Of a stretch of DNA of 64,000 nt, positions 18,847 through 26,403 are shown one piece after another. A model generated the notes under the pieces. It was not told where the DNA came from. It worked only from the letters and a program-made list of their open reading frames with translations, and did no database searches. Location of the stretch: the NCBI RefSeq assembly GCF_900188205.1, contig NZ_FZOH01000008.1:209477-273476 (forward strand). Reading direction: 5' to 3'. The translations under genes and the position numbers were made by a program. Numbering within the stretch: position 1 is the stretch's first letter; every line of letters begins with the position of its first letter. Source of the DNA: Geodermatophilus saharensis. Lineage in GTDB: Bacteria > Actinomycetota > Actinomycetes > Mycobacteriales > Geodermatophilaceae.

Positions 18847-19083
18847 GTGCCCAAGCCCCCCGTGCGCAAGCCCAAGAAGAAGGTCTGCCAGTTCTGCAAG
18901 GACAAGGCGACCTACATCGACTACAAGGACACGACCCTGCTGCGGAAGTTCATCTCCGACCGCGGCAAGATCCGTGCCCGCCGCGTGAGCGGCAACTGCA
19001 GCCAGCACCAGCGGGACGTCGCCACGGCCGTCAAGAACAGCCGTGAGATGGCCCTGCTGCCCTACACCTCGACGGCGCGCTGA
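18847..19083 (+). CDS. rpsR: 30S ribosomal protein bS18
   Basis: Small-subunit protein, partner of bS6. The 78 residues include the CQFC pair near the N terminus and a later cysteine/histidine (NCSQHQ), so this is the zinc-binding C+ form. The conserved [18 protein letters not shown] block is present. A GTG at 18847 follows a CTGGAGAACC Shine-Dalgarno. The 97-bp gap from ssb contains a structured repeat and a short direct repeat (CGTACCT at two places), so rpsR-rplI may have extra control. Confidence 0.97.
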   Translation: MPKPPVRKPKKKVCQFCKDKATYIDYKDTTLLRKFISDRGKIRARRVSGNCSQHQRDVATAVKNSREMALLPYTSTAR

Positions 19084-19085
19084 CC

Positions 19086-19541
19086 ATGAGCACCCAGAAG
19101 CTGATCCTGACGCAGGAGGTCACCGGTCTCGGGTCCTCCGGTGACACCGTGGAGGTCAAGGGCGGGTACGCCCGCAACTACCTCTTGCCCCGCGGCCTGG
19201 CCATCGTCGCCACCCGCGGTGCCGAGAAGCAGGTCGAGTCGCTGCGCCGGGCGCGTGCCGCCCGCGAGGTGCGCTCGCTCGACGAGGCCCAGTCGGTGGC
19301 CGGGCGCCTGTCCGGCCTGACCGTCCGGGTGCCCGCCCGTGCCGGTGCCGGAGGCCGCCTCTTCGGCCGGGTCACCACCGCCGACGTCGCCGCGGCCGTC
19401 ACCGCCGCCGGCGGCCCGGAGCTCGACCGCCGCCGCATCGAGCTGCCGAGCAGCATCAAGACCACCGGCCAGCACACCGTCACCGTGCGGGTGCACCCGG
19501 AGGTCACCACCCAGCTGGCGATCGAGGTCGTCGCCGGCTGA
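19086..19541 (+). CDS. rplI: 50S ribosomal protein bL9
   Basis: Large-subunit protein of 151 residues. The N-terminal domain has the signature region (LILTQEVTGLGSSGDTVEVK, then GYARNYLLPRGLA), a long connecting helix, and a C-terminal domain ending TTQLAIEVVAG. It starts 2 nt after the rpsR stop and ends the operon. A family 1 repeat (19546-19606) and then a strong hairpin (19622-19648) follow. Confidence 0.97.
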   Translation: MSTQKLILTQEVTGLGSSGDTVEVKGGYARNYLLPRGLAIVATRGAEKQVESLRRARAAREVRSLDEAQSVAGRLSGLTVRVPARAGAGGRLFGRVTTADVAAAVTAAGGPELDRRRIELPSSIKTTGQHTVTVRVHPEVTTQLAIEVVAG

Positions 19542-19545
19542 GGAA

Positions 19546-19606
19546 GGACCCCGCTGCCCCCCACCGCTCGCACGCTCGCGGCGGGACCCTGCAGCGGGGC
19601 CGTTCC
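19546..19606 (+). repeat. Stop-proximal structured repeat, family 1 copy c
   Basis: It starts 4 nt after the rplI stop. Outer arms are GACCCCGCTGC / GCAGCGGGGCC; inner arms are CCCACCGC / GCGGCGGG, with the loop TCGCACGCTC. It ends with GTTCC as in copies a and d. Confidence 0.8.
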
Positions 19607-19621
19607 AGCACGTCGCCAGGA

Positions 19622-19648
19622 GGGGCGCCGGACGTCGTCCGGCGCCCC
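19622..19648 (+). terminator. Terminator of the rpsF-rplI operon
   Basis: Perfect 12-bp stem GGGGCGCCGGAC / GTCCGGCGCCCC with a 3-nt loop, 80 nt beyond the rplI stop and just beyond family 1 copy c. Confidence 0.8.
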
Positions 19649-20339
19649 TCGCGTCGTCTCCGGCCCCGGCGCCGGACCGGCGCCACCGACGGGCGCACCG
19701 CGGTCACCACGGCGCCGACGGGACCGCGCTGTCCCTCCGGGTCACTGGGGCGCCCGACGGGCCGTGGCGGCCCGCTCACGGCCCCGGCGGCGCCACTGGG
19801 CCCTCCCCTGCAGCGGCCCGGCCCACCGGTGCACGAGGGGTTCACCGGCCGCGGGGAGCGTCCGCGCGACCGTCGGCGGGCCCGCCCACCCGGTGCCGCG
19901 ACGGTCCGCCGTGTGCCGTCACCGCCGGTGCTGTGACGGCTGCGCCGGGCGGGACGACACGACACGCCCGGGCGTGCGGCGCGCCGAGTTTCTCGTGTCC
20001 ACAGCCGGTGGGCGGACCCGGCGCAGGTGACACCCCCAGGACCACGGGATGTCCGGCCGGTGTCCCGCCCGTCTCCACATGTCGACTCGGGCTGTCCACC
20101 GACTTGTCCACAAGTTGTGCAGAACGCGGTGCACACGGGGTGTTGGACGGACGCGCCGTCGCTTCCTACGGTCCTCTCCGGCGCCGGGAACTGCGAGAAC
20201 TGTCGGTGGCTCCCGGTACCACGGACCTCGAACGGGCGTTCGAGTGCAGGCGACGCGCGTCCTGGTGCTTCCCCCACCGGGCCCCGGCCGGGCAGGCCGG
20301 GGCTGGTCAGCGTGCGCGTGAGCGGAGGGAGGTACCCAG
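19649..20339. other. 690-bp gene-free region upstream of dnaB with DnaA-box-like sites
   Basis: I find no convincing gene here; the open frames have no family features. Near its right half are several TGTCCAC motifs on the plus strand: GTGTCCACA (19995-20003), CTGTCCACC (20092-20100) and TTGTCCACA (20104-20112). The last equals the actinobacterial DnaA box and sits in a short palindrome (CTTGTccACAAG). The last 15 bases hold the dnaB Shine-Dalgarno (GGAGGGAGG). The region probably includes the dnaB promoter and may be DnaA-responsive. Confidence 0.55.
20104..20112 (+). promoter_or_regulatory. DnaA box upstream of dnaB
   Basis: TTGTCCACA exactly matches the preferred DnaA box of Streptomyces and mycobacteria. 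Two weaker relatives lie within 110 bp upstream. The start of dnaB is about 230 bp downstream. Confidence 0.55.
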
Positions 20340-23300
20340 GTGGCGGTGGCCGACGACTTCAGCCGGCCGCAGGCGACGGCGCCGGCGTACGACCGGCAGC
20401 CCCCGCAGGACGTCGCGGCGGAGCAGTCGGTGCTCGGCGGCATGCTGATGAGCAAGGACGCCATCGCCGACGTCGTGGAGCAGCTGACCGGCAACGACTT
20501 CTACCGGCCGGCGCACCAGGTCATCTACGACACGATCCTCGACCTCTACGGCCGCGGGGAGCCGGCCGACGCCATCACCGTCGCCGCGGAGCTCAACCGC
20601 ACCGACCAGCTGTCGAAGATGGGCGGCGCGGTCTACCTGCACACGCTCATCGCCTCGACGCCCACGGCGGCCAACGCCGGCTACTACGCCCAGATCGTGG
20701 CCGAGCAGGCCACCCTCCGCCGGCTCGTGGAGGCCGGCACCCGCGTGGTGCAGCTCGGCTACGGCGCGGCCGGCGGGCGCGGCGACGTCGACGACATCGT
20801 CGACCGCGCGCAGCAGGAGATCTACGAGGTCACCGAGAAGCGGATGAGCGAGGACTACTCGCGCCTCGAGGACATCCTGCAGCCGACGATGGACGAGCTC
20901 GACGCCATCGCCTCCCGCGGCGGCACCGCCCGCGGCGTGCCCACCGGGATCCGCGACCTGGACGAGCTCACCAACGGCCTGCAGGCCGGGCAGATGGTCG
21001 TCATCGCCGCCCGTCCCGGTGTGGGCAAGGCGCTGGCCCTCGACACCCCCGTCCCCACCCCCACGGGCTGGACGACGATGGGCGAGATCACCGTCGGCGA
21101 CCGGGTGCTGGGCGCCGACGGCCGCCCGACGACGGTCGTGGCCGCCACCGGCGTCATGACCGACCGGCCCTGCTACGAGGTCCACTTCTCCGACGGCTCG
21201 ATGATCGTCGCCGACGGCCAGCACCAGTGGGTGACCACCGACCGCGCCGCCAGGCGGCTCGGCGCGCGTGGGCAGGCCCGCGTCCGCACCACGGAGGAAC
21301 TGGCCCGCACCCTCCGCTGCGCCACCGCCGACCGGCGGCTCAACCACGCCGTGTCCAACGCCGCCCCGCTCGACCTGCCCGCCGCCGACCTGCCCGTCCC
21401 GCCGTACGCGCTCGGTGTGTGGCTCGGCGACGGCACGTCGGCCGCGGCGCACTACACCAGCGCCGACCCGGAGATCGCCGCCCACATCGAGGCGGAGGGC
21501 CTGGTCGTCGTGCCGACGGGCGTCGACCGGCGGTACTCCCTGCGGCTGCCGGCCCGCCCCGGGGCGGCGCAGCGACCGTGCCCGATGTGCGGCCGGCCGT
21601 TCGTGCCGCGGACCTCGCAGGTGCAGACGTGCGGCAAGACCTGCGGCGGCGCGCTGCGGGCCGGTGGGGGGATCGGCATCCAGGCCACCTGCCCCGACTG
21701 CGGCAGCCCGTCCAGCGGCCTGGCGCCGTGCCAGGGCTGCCGGGACGACCACGGCACCGTCACGGCCCTCCTCCGGGGCCTGGGCGTGCTCGGCGACAAG
21801 CACGTCCCGATCGCCTACCTGCGCGCGTCGGTGGCCCAGCGGCGGGCGCTGCTCGCCGGCCTGCTCGACACCGACGGCACCGTGACGGGCGGGGGCGCGG
21901 TGCAGTTCGCCGTCACCAGCCGCCGGCTGGCCGAGGACGCCCGCGAGCTGATCGCGAGCCTGGGCCACCGCGTCCGGATGAGCACCAGGCGGGTCCGCGG
22001 CCGGAACGAGGCCTCGTCCACCTGCTACACGCTCACCTTCAGCACCGACGACGAGGTGTTCCGCCTCGAACGCAAGAAGCTGCTGCACAAGGAGCGGGGT
22101 GCTCGGACGTTCACCGCCCGTGGCGTCCGTTTCATCACCGACGTCCGGCCGGTGCCGAGCGTGCCCGTGCGGTGCATCCAGGTCGACGCCGCCGACTCCC
22201 TCTTCCTCGCCGGCCGCAGCTTCGTCCCGACGCACAACTCGACCCTCGGGCTGGACATCGCGCGGTCGGCAGCGGTCAAGCACCACATGGCCACGTGCAT
22301 CTTCTCGCTCGAGATGAGCAAGCACGAGATCACCATGCGTCTGCTGTCGGCCGAGGCGAAGGTGCCGCTGCACCACATGCGCGCCGGCACGCTGTCCGAC
22401 GAGGACTGGTCGAAGCTGGCCCGCCGCATGGGCGAGGTGGCCGACGCGCCGCTCTACATCGACGACTCGCCGAACATGACGATGATGGAGATCCGGGCCA
22501 AGGCGCGGCGCCTCAAGCAGCGCAACGACCTCAAGCTCGTGGTCATCGACTACCTCCAGCTCATGACGTCGGGCAAGCGCGTCGAGAGCCGCCAGCAGGA
22601 GGTCTCGGAGTTCTCCCGTGCCCTCAAGCTGCTGGCCAAGGAGCTCGAGGTCCCCGTCATCGCCATGTCGCAGCTCAACCGTGGGTCCGAGCAGCGGCAG
22701 GACAAGAAGCCGATGCTGTCGGACCTCCGCGAGTCGGGGTGTCTGCCTGCGGGGACCCGTGTGCTCCGGGCCGACACGGGCGCCGAGACGACGATGGGTG
22801 AGCTGTTCACGGCCGGTGCGACCGACGTCCCGGTGTGGGCGCTCGACGACAACCTCCGCTACGTCCGCCGTCACCTGACGCACGTCTTCTCCACCGGCCG
22901 CAAGCCCGTCCTGGCGCTGACCACCGCGTCCGGCAAGACGGTGCGCGCCACGGCCAACCACCCGTTCCTCACCTACGACGGGTTCCGGCCGCTCGGGGAG
23001 CTGGTGCCCGGTGACCGCATCGCGGTGCCGCGGCACGTGCCCGCGCCCGACCGGATGACGGTGTGGGAGGACGAGCGGGTCGTCCTGCTGGCCCACCTCA
23101 TCGGCGACGGCAGCTTCGTCCGGCGCCAACCCCTCCGCTACGCCTCGATCGACGAGGAGAACCTGCGGGCGGTCACGGCGGCGGCGCTGCACTTCGGTGT
23201 CGTGGCGGTGCGGGACGAGTACGCCGCGGCCCGCTGCACCACCCTGCGGCTGCGGTCGCCGTTCCCGCTGACCCGCGGCCGTCGCAACCCGATCGCGGCG

Positions 23301-24197
23301 TGGCTCGACGAGCTGGGGCTGTCCGGCCTGCGCAGCCACGAGAAGTTCGTGCCCGAGCCGGTGTTCTCCCTGCCGAAGAAGCAGATCGCGACGTTCCTGC
23401 GGCACCTGTGGGCCACCGACGGATCCGTCACGGTGAACGGGAACGGCCGGGGTGGGCGCGTGTACTACGCCTCGACCAGCCGCCGGCTCGTCGACGACGT
23501 CTCCCGGCTGCTGCTGCGGTTCGGCATCTCCTGCCGCATCCGCCGGGTCCGCAAGGCCGGCTACCGGGACGGCTGGACGCTCGACGTCAGCGGCTGCGAC
23601 GACCAGCGGCGCTTCCTGGGCGAGATCGGCGTCCACGGGTCCCGCGGGGCCGCCGCCGAGCGCCTCCTGGGGATCGTCCGGGAGACGTCGGGCAACCCGA
23701 ACGTCGACACGGTGCCGGTGCAGGTCTGGGAGCGGGTGCGGGCGGTCCTGGAGGAGAAGGGCATGAGCCACCGCGCCTTCGCCGCCGCCATGGACTCGGC
23801 CTTCTGCGGGAGCGCCACGTGGAAGCACGCGCCCAGCCGCGAGCGCCTCGGGCGGATCGCGGCCGTCCTGGACGACGCCGACCTGGAGATCCAGGCGGTC
23901 AACGACCTGCAGTGGGACGAGATCGTCTCCGTCGAGCAGGGCGCCGAGGAGGAGGTCTACGACGCCACGGTGCTGGGCGGGCACAACTTCGTCGCCGAGG
24001 GCATCGCCGTCCACAACAGCATCGAGCAGGACGCCGACATGGTCATGATGATCCACCGCGAGGACATGTACGAGAAGGAGTCACCGCGGGCCGGCGAGGC
24101 CGACATCATGCTGGTGAAGCACCGGAATGGTCCGACCGCGAACGTGACCGTCGCCTTCCAGGGCCACTACAGCCGTTTCGTCGACATGGCGAACTGA
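20340..24197 (+). CDS. dnaB: Replicative DNA helicase DnaB with two inteins
   Basis: Hexameric 5'-3' helicase of the replisome. The precursor is 1285 residues; removing inteins 231-633 and 801-1226 leaves 456 residues, the normal DnaB size. The N-terminal domain (about 18-120) begins PPQDVAAEQSVLGGML. The RecA-like domain has Walker A ARPGVGK ending at K230, which is interrupted by intein 1 and resumes with STLGLDIARSAA. It continues with FSLEMSK, VVIDYLQLM (Walker B) and VIAMSQLNRGSEQR, then LRESG interrupted by intein 2 and resuming SIEQDADMVM. The GTG start follows GGAGGGAGG. Activity depends on splicing out both inteins because each splits a catalytic motif. Confidence 0.97.
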   Translation: MAVADDFSRPQATAPAYDRQPPQDVAAEQSVLGGMLMSKDAIADVVEQLTGNDFYRPAHQVIYDTILDLYGRGEPADAITVAAELNRTDQLSKMGGAVYLHTLIASTPTAANAGYYAQIVAEQATLRRLVEAGTRVVQLGYGAAGGRGDVDDIVDRAQQEIYEVTEKRMSEDYSRLEDILQPTMDELDAIASRGGTARGVPTGIRDLDELTNGLQAGQMVVIAARPGVGKALALDTPVPTPTGWTTMGEITVGDRVLGADGRPTTVVAATGVMTDRPCYEVHFSDGSMIVADGQHQWVTTDRAARRLGARGQARVRTTEELARTLRCATADRRLNHAVSNAAPLDLPAADLPVPPYALGVWLGDGTSAAAHYTSADPEIAAHIEAEGLVVVPTGVDRRYSLRLPARPGAAQRPCPMCGRPFVPRTSQVQTCGKTCGGALRAGGGIGIQATCPDCGSPSSGLAPCQGCRDDHGTVTALLRGLGVLGDKHVPIAYLRASVAQRRALLAGLLDTDGTVTGGGAVQFAVTSRRLAEDARELIASLGHRVRMSTRRVRGRNEASSTCYTLTFSTDDEVFRLERKKLLHKERGARTFTARGVRFITDVRPVPSVPVRCIQVDAADSLFLAGRSFVPTHNSTLGLDIARSAAVKHHMATCIFSLEMSKHEITMRLLSAEAKVPLHHMRAGTLSDEDWSKLARRMGEVADAPLYIDDSPNMTMMEIRAKARRLKQRNDLKLVVIDYLQLMTSGKRVESRQQEVSEFSRALKLLAKELEVPVIAMSQLNRGSEQRQDKKPMLSDLRESGCLPAGTRVLRADTGAETTMGELFTAGATDVPVWALDDNLRYVRRHLTHVFSTGRKPVLALTTASGKTVRATANHPFLTYDGFRPLGELVPGDRIAVPRHVPAPDRMTVWEDERVVLLAHLIGDGSFVRRQPLRYASIDEENLRAVTAAALHFGVVAVRDEYAAARCTTLRLRSPFPLTRGRRNPIAAWLDELGLSGLRSHEKFVPEPVFSLPKKQIATFLRHLWATDGSVTVNGNGRGGRVYYASTSRRLVDDVSRLLLRFGISCRIRRVRKAGYRDGWTLDVSGCDDQRRFLGEIGVHGSRGAAAERLLGIVRETSGNPNVDTVPVQVWERVRAVLEEKGMSHRAFAAAMDSAFCGSATWKHAPSRERLGRIAAVLDDADLEIQAVNDLQWDEIVSVEQGAEEEVYDATVLGGHNFVAEGIAVHNSIEQDADMVMMIHREDMYEKESPRAGEADIMLVKHRNGPTANVTVAFQGHYSRFVDMAN
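21030..22238 (+). mobile_element. Intein 1 in DnaB P-loop (class 3 intein with LAGLIDADG endonuclease)
   Basis: 403 residues (231-633 of the precursor), inserted after Walker A lysine 230 and before S634. It starts with Ala, not Cys/Ser. It has the class 3 W-C-T set: W67 after ADGQHQ (block B), C382 in VRCIQVDAADSLFLAG (block F) and T401 in the terminal PTHN (block G). LAGLIDADG-type motifs are PYALGVWLGDG and LLAGLLDTDGT, so a homing endonuclease may be active. Between them lies a Cys-rich zinc-ribbon-like insert (CPMC, CGKTC, CPDC, CQGC). Same insertion site and type as the mycobacterial DnaB P-loop intein. Confidence 0.93.
22740..24017 (+). mobile_element. Intein 2 in DnaB C-terminal site (class 1 intein with LAGLIDADG endonuclease)
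   Basis: 426 residues (801-1226 of the precursor), between LRESG and SIEQDAD, the site used by the Synechocystis DnaB intein. It starts with Cys1 (CLPAGTRVLRAD), has the block B TxxH motif (TANHPFLT) and ends IAVHN before Ser+1, so it is a standard class 1 intein. The endonuclease motifs are VVLLAHLIGDGSF and FLRHLWATDGSV. A C-terminal helical insert (VWERVRAVLEEKGMSHRAFA) looks like a helix-turn-helix and may aid DNA recognition (inference). Confidence 0.93.
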
Positions 24198-24215
24198 GCG
24201 CGCCGCACCGGGTCC

Positions 24216-24248
24216 GAGGGTCCGGGACCGTCACGGTCCCGGGCCCTC
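24216..24248 (+). terminator. Terminator of dnaB
   Basis: 15-bp stem GAGGGTCCGGGACCG / CGGTCCCGGGCCCTC with one G-U pair and a 3-nt loop, 19 nt after the dnaB stop. Confidence 0.82.
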
Positions 24249-24291
24249 GTGCGCCGTGGGGACGCCGGGCCGGCGCCGCCGGACGCGCGGT

Positions 24292-24305
24292 GTTCCACGT
24301 GGAGC
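24292..24305. other. parS-like palindrome 2 (imperfect)
   Basis: GTTCCACGTGGAGC in the intergenic region downstream of dnaB; one base off the perfect 14-mer found four times elsewhere in the window. It is extended by an outer T/A pair. Confidence 0.45.
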
Positions 24306-24428
24306 ACTCCGGCCCGGTGGTCGAACCGCGGGCGGTCGAGTGACCGGCCGTGGCGGGACCGCTGCGGATTTGTGATCCGGATCTCGGTCGACTAGGAAGG
24401 GGCGTCCTCCCTCAACCTGGAGAAGCCT

Positions 24429-26336
24429 GTGCAGCAGCGACGCTGGCACCGGGCGACCTCGTCGCTCCTCGGTGCACTGACCCTGACCGCCGCCGTGACG
24501 GTCACCGCCACCCCCGCCCTGGCCGCCCCGGACAAGCCCGAGCCGCTCTCGGTCTTCCCCACCGACTCGCTGACCGTCCGCGACCCCGCCCAGCTGACCG
24601 GACGCCGGGTGGCGCTGCCCACGGACGGGTGCGGCGCCCCGATCGCCTGCGGACTGGTGCAGCAGCTCAACCAGCTCGACGGGTTCGACCTCGACCCGCG
24701 GATCGCCGTGCGGTTCAGCGGCCCGGTCGACCCGGCCGCGACCGCCGCCCGCATCACCCTGCAGCCGGCCGGCACCGACGCCCGCATCGGCGTCGACCGC
24801 GTGGTGTGGGACCCGGCGACCAACACGCTCTACGCCCACCCGGCCGAGCAGCTGGCGCCGTCGACGACCTACCGGCTGCGCGTCCAGGGCGGCCCGGCCA
24901 ACAAGGCCACCCACGACACGTTCACCACGATGAGCGCCACCGACGGCCTGCTGGACATCCAGCGGCAGCTCGACAGCGGGGACGCCTTCGCCGCCGTCGG
25001 GATCGACGACCCGGCCCTGCAGGTGCAGGGCGCCTTCCCTGCACGGGGGACGACGGTCGCCTGGGCCACCGACCGCGGCGCCACCGACCCCGCGCCGACG
25101 CCCACCCCCGTCCCCACGGCCGCCCTCGGCGGCACGATCGTCTTCGGCTCGTTCCAGGCGCCGTCCTGGCTCACGCCCGACGTCACCATCCCCCAGACGC
25201 CGACCGGGGACGCCGGTCCGCGCCCGGTCGGGGCCGAGCAGCTGCCCTTCGTCGCGGTCCTGCCCCCCGGCACCCCGCCCCCCGGCGGCTGGCCGGTGGC
25301 CGTGTTCGGCCACGGGTTCACCAGCTCGACCAACGCCGTCTTCCTCGCCGCGGTCGAGAACGCGAGGAACGGCATCGCCACCATCGGCACCAACGTCGTC
25401 GGTCACGGGTACGGGCCCGAGAGCGGCTGGGTCGTCACCAGCGGGGGCACGACGACGACCATCCCCGCCTACGGGCGCGGGACCGACCAGAACGGCGACG
25501 ACGCCATCGAGTCCACCGAGGGGTCCTCGGCCACCGGTGCCGCCGCGGCGCAGTCGTCCCGGGACGCCCTGCGGCAGACCGCCGCCGACAACATGACGCT
25601 GATCCGCTCGCTGGGCGGCACCGACGTCGACCGCGACGGGACGCCGGACCTCTCCGGCGAGGACGTGACCTACTTCGGGCAGAGCTTCGGCGGCATCTAC
25701 GGCACGATGCTGACCGGCGTCGACCCGGCGGTCACCCGATCGGTGCTCAACGTGCCCGGCGGGCCGGTCGCCGAGATCGCCCGGCTGTCGCCGTCCTTCC
25801 GCCCGCTCACCGCGGCGGCCCTGGACGCGGCGGGCCTGCTCAACAGCGACGACCCGACCCGGAACGGCTTCCAGGAGCAGCTGCCGCTGCGCGGCGAGGG
25901 CCCGGTGACGGTCACCGTGCCCGGTGCGGTGGAGATCCAGGAGTACCTGGCCCGGTCGACCTGGCTGTCCCGCCCGGGCAGCCCGGAGACCTTTGCCCCG
26001 CTCATCGAGCCGGAGCGGGTGCTGGTGCAGGTGGCCTACGGCGACCAGACGGTGCCCAACCCGACGTCGTACACGCTGGTCGACGCAGGGGACCTGTGGT
26101 CGCGGACCAGTCTCTACCGCAACGACCGGGCGACGCCGCCGCTGCCCAACCCGCACTCGTTCCTGCTGGTGCTGCCGCACCCGTCCTCGCCGCAGGGGCA
26201 GGCGCAGGTGGCGGCCTTCCTCGGCCGCGGTGAGGTGGTCGACCCCGACGGGGACGGGAACGTGTGGGAGGTGCCGGTCGAGGACCCGTCGGTGCTGCTC
26301 TCGCTCAACTTCCCGCAGCCGGCGCTCCGGCCCTGA
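24429..26336 (+). CDS. Secreted alpha/beta-hydrolase (lipase/esterase-like) with Ig-like N-terminal domain
   Basis: Exported hydrolase of 635 residues, exact substrate unknown. A Sec signal peptide runs to about residue 33 (LTLTAAVTVTATPALAAPD). A Big_5-like beta domain follows (IAVRFSGPVDPAATAARITL, then YRLRVQGGP). The catalytic domain has an oxyanion-side HG motif (VAVFGHGFTSS) and the nucleophile elbow GQSFGG with S419. A late histidine in LPNPHSFLLVLPHP may complete the triad. Near the C terminus DPDGDGNVWE resembles a calcium loop. The GTG start follows CTGGAGAAG. A Pro/Thr linker lies near residue 220. Confidence 0.8.
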   Translation: MQQRRWHRATSSLLGALTLTAAVTVTATPALAAPDKPEPLSVFPTDSLTVRDPAQLTGRRVALPTDGCGAPIACGLVQQLNQLDGFDLDPRIAVRFSGPVDPAATAARITLQPAGTDARIGVDRVVWDPATNTLYAHPAEQLAPSTTYRLRVQGGPANKATHDTFTTMSATDGLLDIQRQLDSGDAFAAVGIDDPALQVQGAFPARGTTVAWATDRGATDPAPTPTPVPTAALGGTIVFGSFQAPSWLTPDVTIPQTPTGDAGPRPVGAEQLPFVAVLPPGTPPPGGWPVAVFGHGFTSSTNAVFLAAVENARNGIATIGTNVVGHGYGPESGWVVTSGGTTTTIPAYGRGTDQNGDDAIESTEGSSATGAAAAQSSRDALRQTAADNMTLIRSLGGTDVDRDGTPDLSGEDVTYFGQSFGGIYGTMLTGVDPAVTRSVLNVPGGPVAEIARLSPSFRPLTAAALDAAGLLNSDDPTRNGFQEQLPLRGEGPVTVTVPGAVEIQEYLARSTWLSRPGSPETFAPLIEPERVLVQVAYGDQTVPNPTSYTLVDAGDLWSRTSLYRNDRATPPLPNPHSFLLVLPHPSSPQGQAQVAAFLGRGEVVDPDGDGNVWEVPVEDPSVLLSLNFPQPALRP

Positions 26337-26352
26337 CCGGCCGCTGACCACC

Positions 26353-26388
26353 GAGGGGCCCGGGACGATCCGTCGTCCCGGGCCCCTC
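26353..26388. terminator. Bidirectional terminator
   Basis: Perfect 16-bp stem GAGGGGCCCGGGACGA / TCGTCCCGGGCCCCTC with a 4-nt loop, between the convergent hydrolase and acyltransferase genes. Confidence 0.85.
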
Positions 26389-26403
26389 GTCCGTGTCCAG
26401 CGA

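Noticed and set aside
19995..20112. Possible oriC
   Set aside because: There are only three DnaA-box-like sites, no AT-rich unwinding region, and dnaA/dnaN are not adjacent. It is more likely a regulatory cluster for dnaB.
23812..23825. Further parS-like site (GCGCCACGTGGAAG) in intein 2
   Set aside because: Three mismatches to the 14-mer and broken symmetry; it is within a coding sequence and likely chance.
20307..24056. About 1250-codon minus-strand open frame opposite dnaB
   Set aside because: Antisense shadow of dnaB and its inteins; no domain or ribosome binding site.
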